13,955 nucleotides of DNA, from NCBI GenBank assembly GCA_041582875.1, contig JBFHGX010000103.1, forward strand, positions 1 through 13,955. Reading direction: 5' to 3'. Positions 13,819 through 13,955 of the stretch are shown here, in pieces. Source of the stretch: UBA6244 sp041582875. GTDB taxonomy: Bacteria > Bacteroidota > Bacteroidia > Bacteroidales > F082. The position numbers were made by a program, and so were the translations under genes. Numbering within the stretch: the stretch's first letter is position 1; the number at the start of each line of letters is the position of its first letter. The notes under the pieces were generated by a model. It was not told where the DNA came from. It saw only the letters and a program-made list of their open reading frames with translations, and searched no databases.

Positions 13819-13955
13819 AAAATAGCAGGATTAACATATTTAACTTTAAACGAGACCGATCGAACAGGAAGATTATCTTTCAGATCCTCAATAAAAACAA
13901 CTACAGGGACCAAGGTTTCTACCGGCAACCCCGCATTCACCATAAAATCCACAAA
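13815..13955 (-). CDS. C-terminal end of an unknown protein upstream of the GTPase (partial)
   Basis: A minus-strand frame is open from the window edge to a TGA at 13817-13815, giving 46 residues (FVDFMVNAGLPVETLVPVVV to VKYVNPAIL). The amino-acid pattern is that of a folded alpha/beta protein rather than random sequence, and its stop codon overlaps the GTPase start as ATGA. That makes it very probably the end of a co-translated gene. I do not recognise the family. Because small bacterial GTPases often sit beside their GAP or effector, for example roadblock-domain proteins, that is one possibility, but nothing in these 46 residues proves it. Confidence 0.6.
   Translation of the reverse strand, partial: FVDFMVNAGLPVETLVPVVVFIEDLKDNLPVRSVSFKVKYVNPAIL

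Overview
The window looks like chromosomal DNA from a member of the Bacteroidota, probably a Cytophagales-like free-living species. The evidence is the AT-rich composition, near absence of Shine-Dalgarno sequences, several perfect TAnnTTTG -7 promoter boxes, a serine hydrolase with a DUF3471 tail, a FISUMP-domain protein, a C-terminus resembling a type IX secretion sorting domain, an RprXY-like two-component pair and a FloA/NfeD pair. The order is a guess. I see no RNA gene, insertion sequence, phage gene or CRISPR array. The longest stretch without a gene is about 207 bp.

Layout. Bases 1-3389 are plus strand: the 3' part of a beta-lactamase-family serine hydrolase, a small helical protein of unknown function, a lipoprotein with two retropepsin-like halves and a PDZ domain, and a CysQ-type bisphosphate nucleotidase ending in a hairpin terminator. 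Bases 3407-6370 are minus strand: a short FISUMP protein, then an OmpR-family response regulator overlapping its histidine kinase by ATGA. A 147-bp divergent control region (6371-6517) separates this pair from a plus-strand acidic secreted protein (6518-7441), which ends at a strong terminator.

Bases 7623-13955 are all minus strand. Read in the direction of transcription they are: the end of an unknown gene, a Rab-like small GTPase and a soluble histidine kinase (one tight operon); then clpS with its own promoter, nfeD and floA (probably co-transcribed) ending at a long GC-rich terminator; then a long RelA/SpoT protein whose hydrolase domain looks dead.

The most interesting material is regulatory or involves altered catalytic residues. 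(1) Four TTAACC repeats at 11, 10 and 10 bp spacing lie just upstream of a -7 box for the secreted-protein gene. This is the geometry expected for a winged-helix regulator such as the one encoded next door. The kinase sensor domain and the secreted protein also share a PPPPPP-[RK]-P motif. (2) The Rab-like GTPase has an altered switch II (DIHGE where DTAGQ is usual) and is co-transcribed with a soluble histidine kinase and an unknown protein. (3) The RelA/SpoT protein keeps its synthetase residues but has lost hydrolase metal ligands. (4) The first catalytic motif of the retropepsin-like lipoprotein is NAS where DTG is expected.
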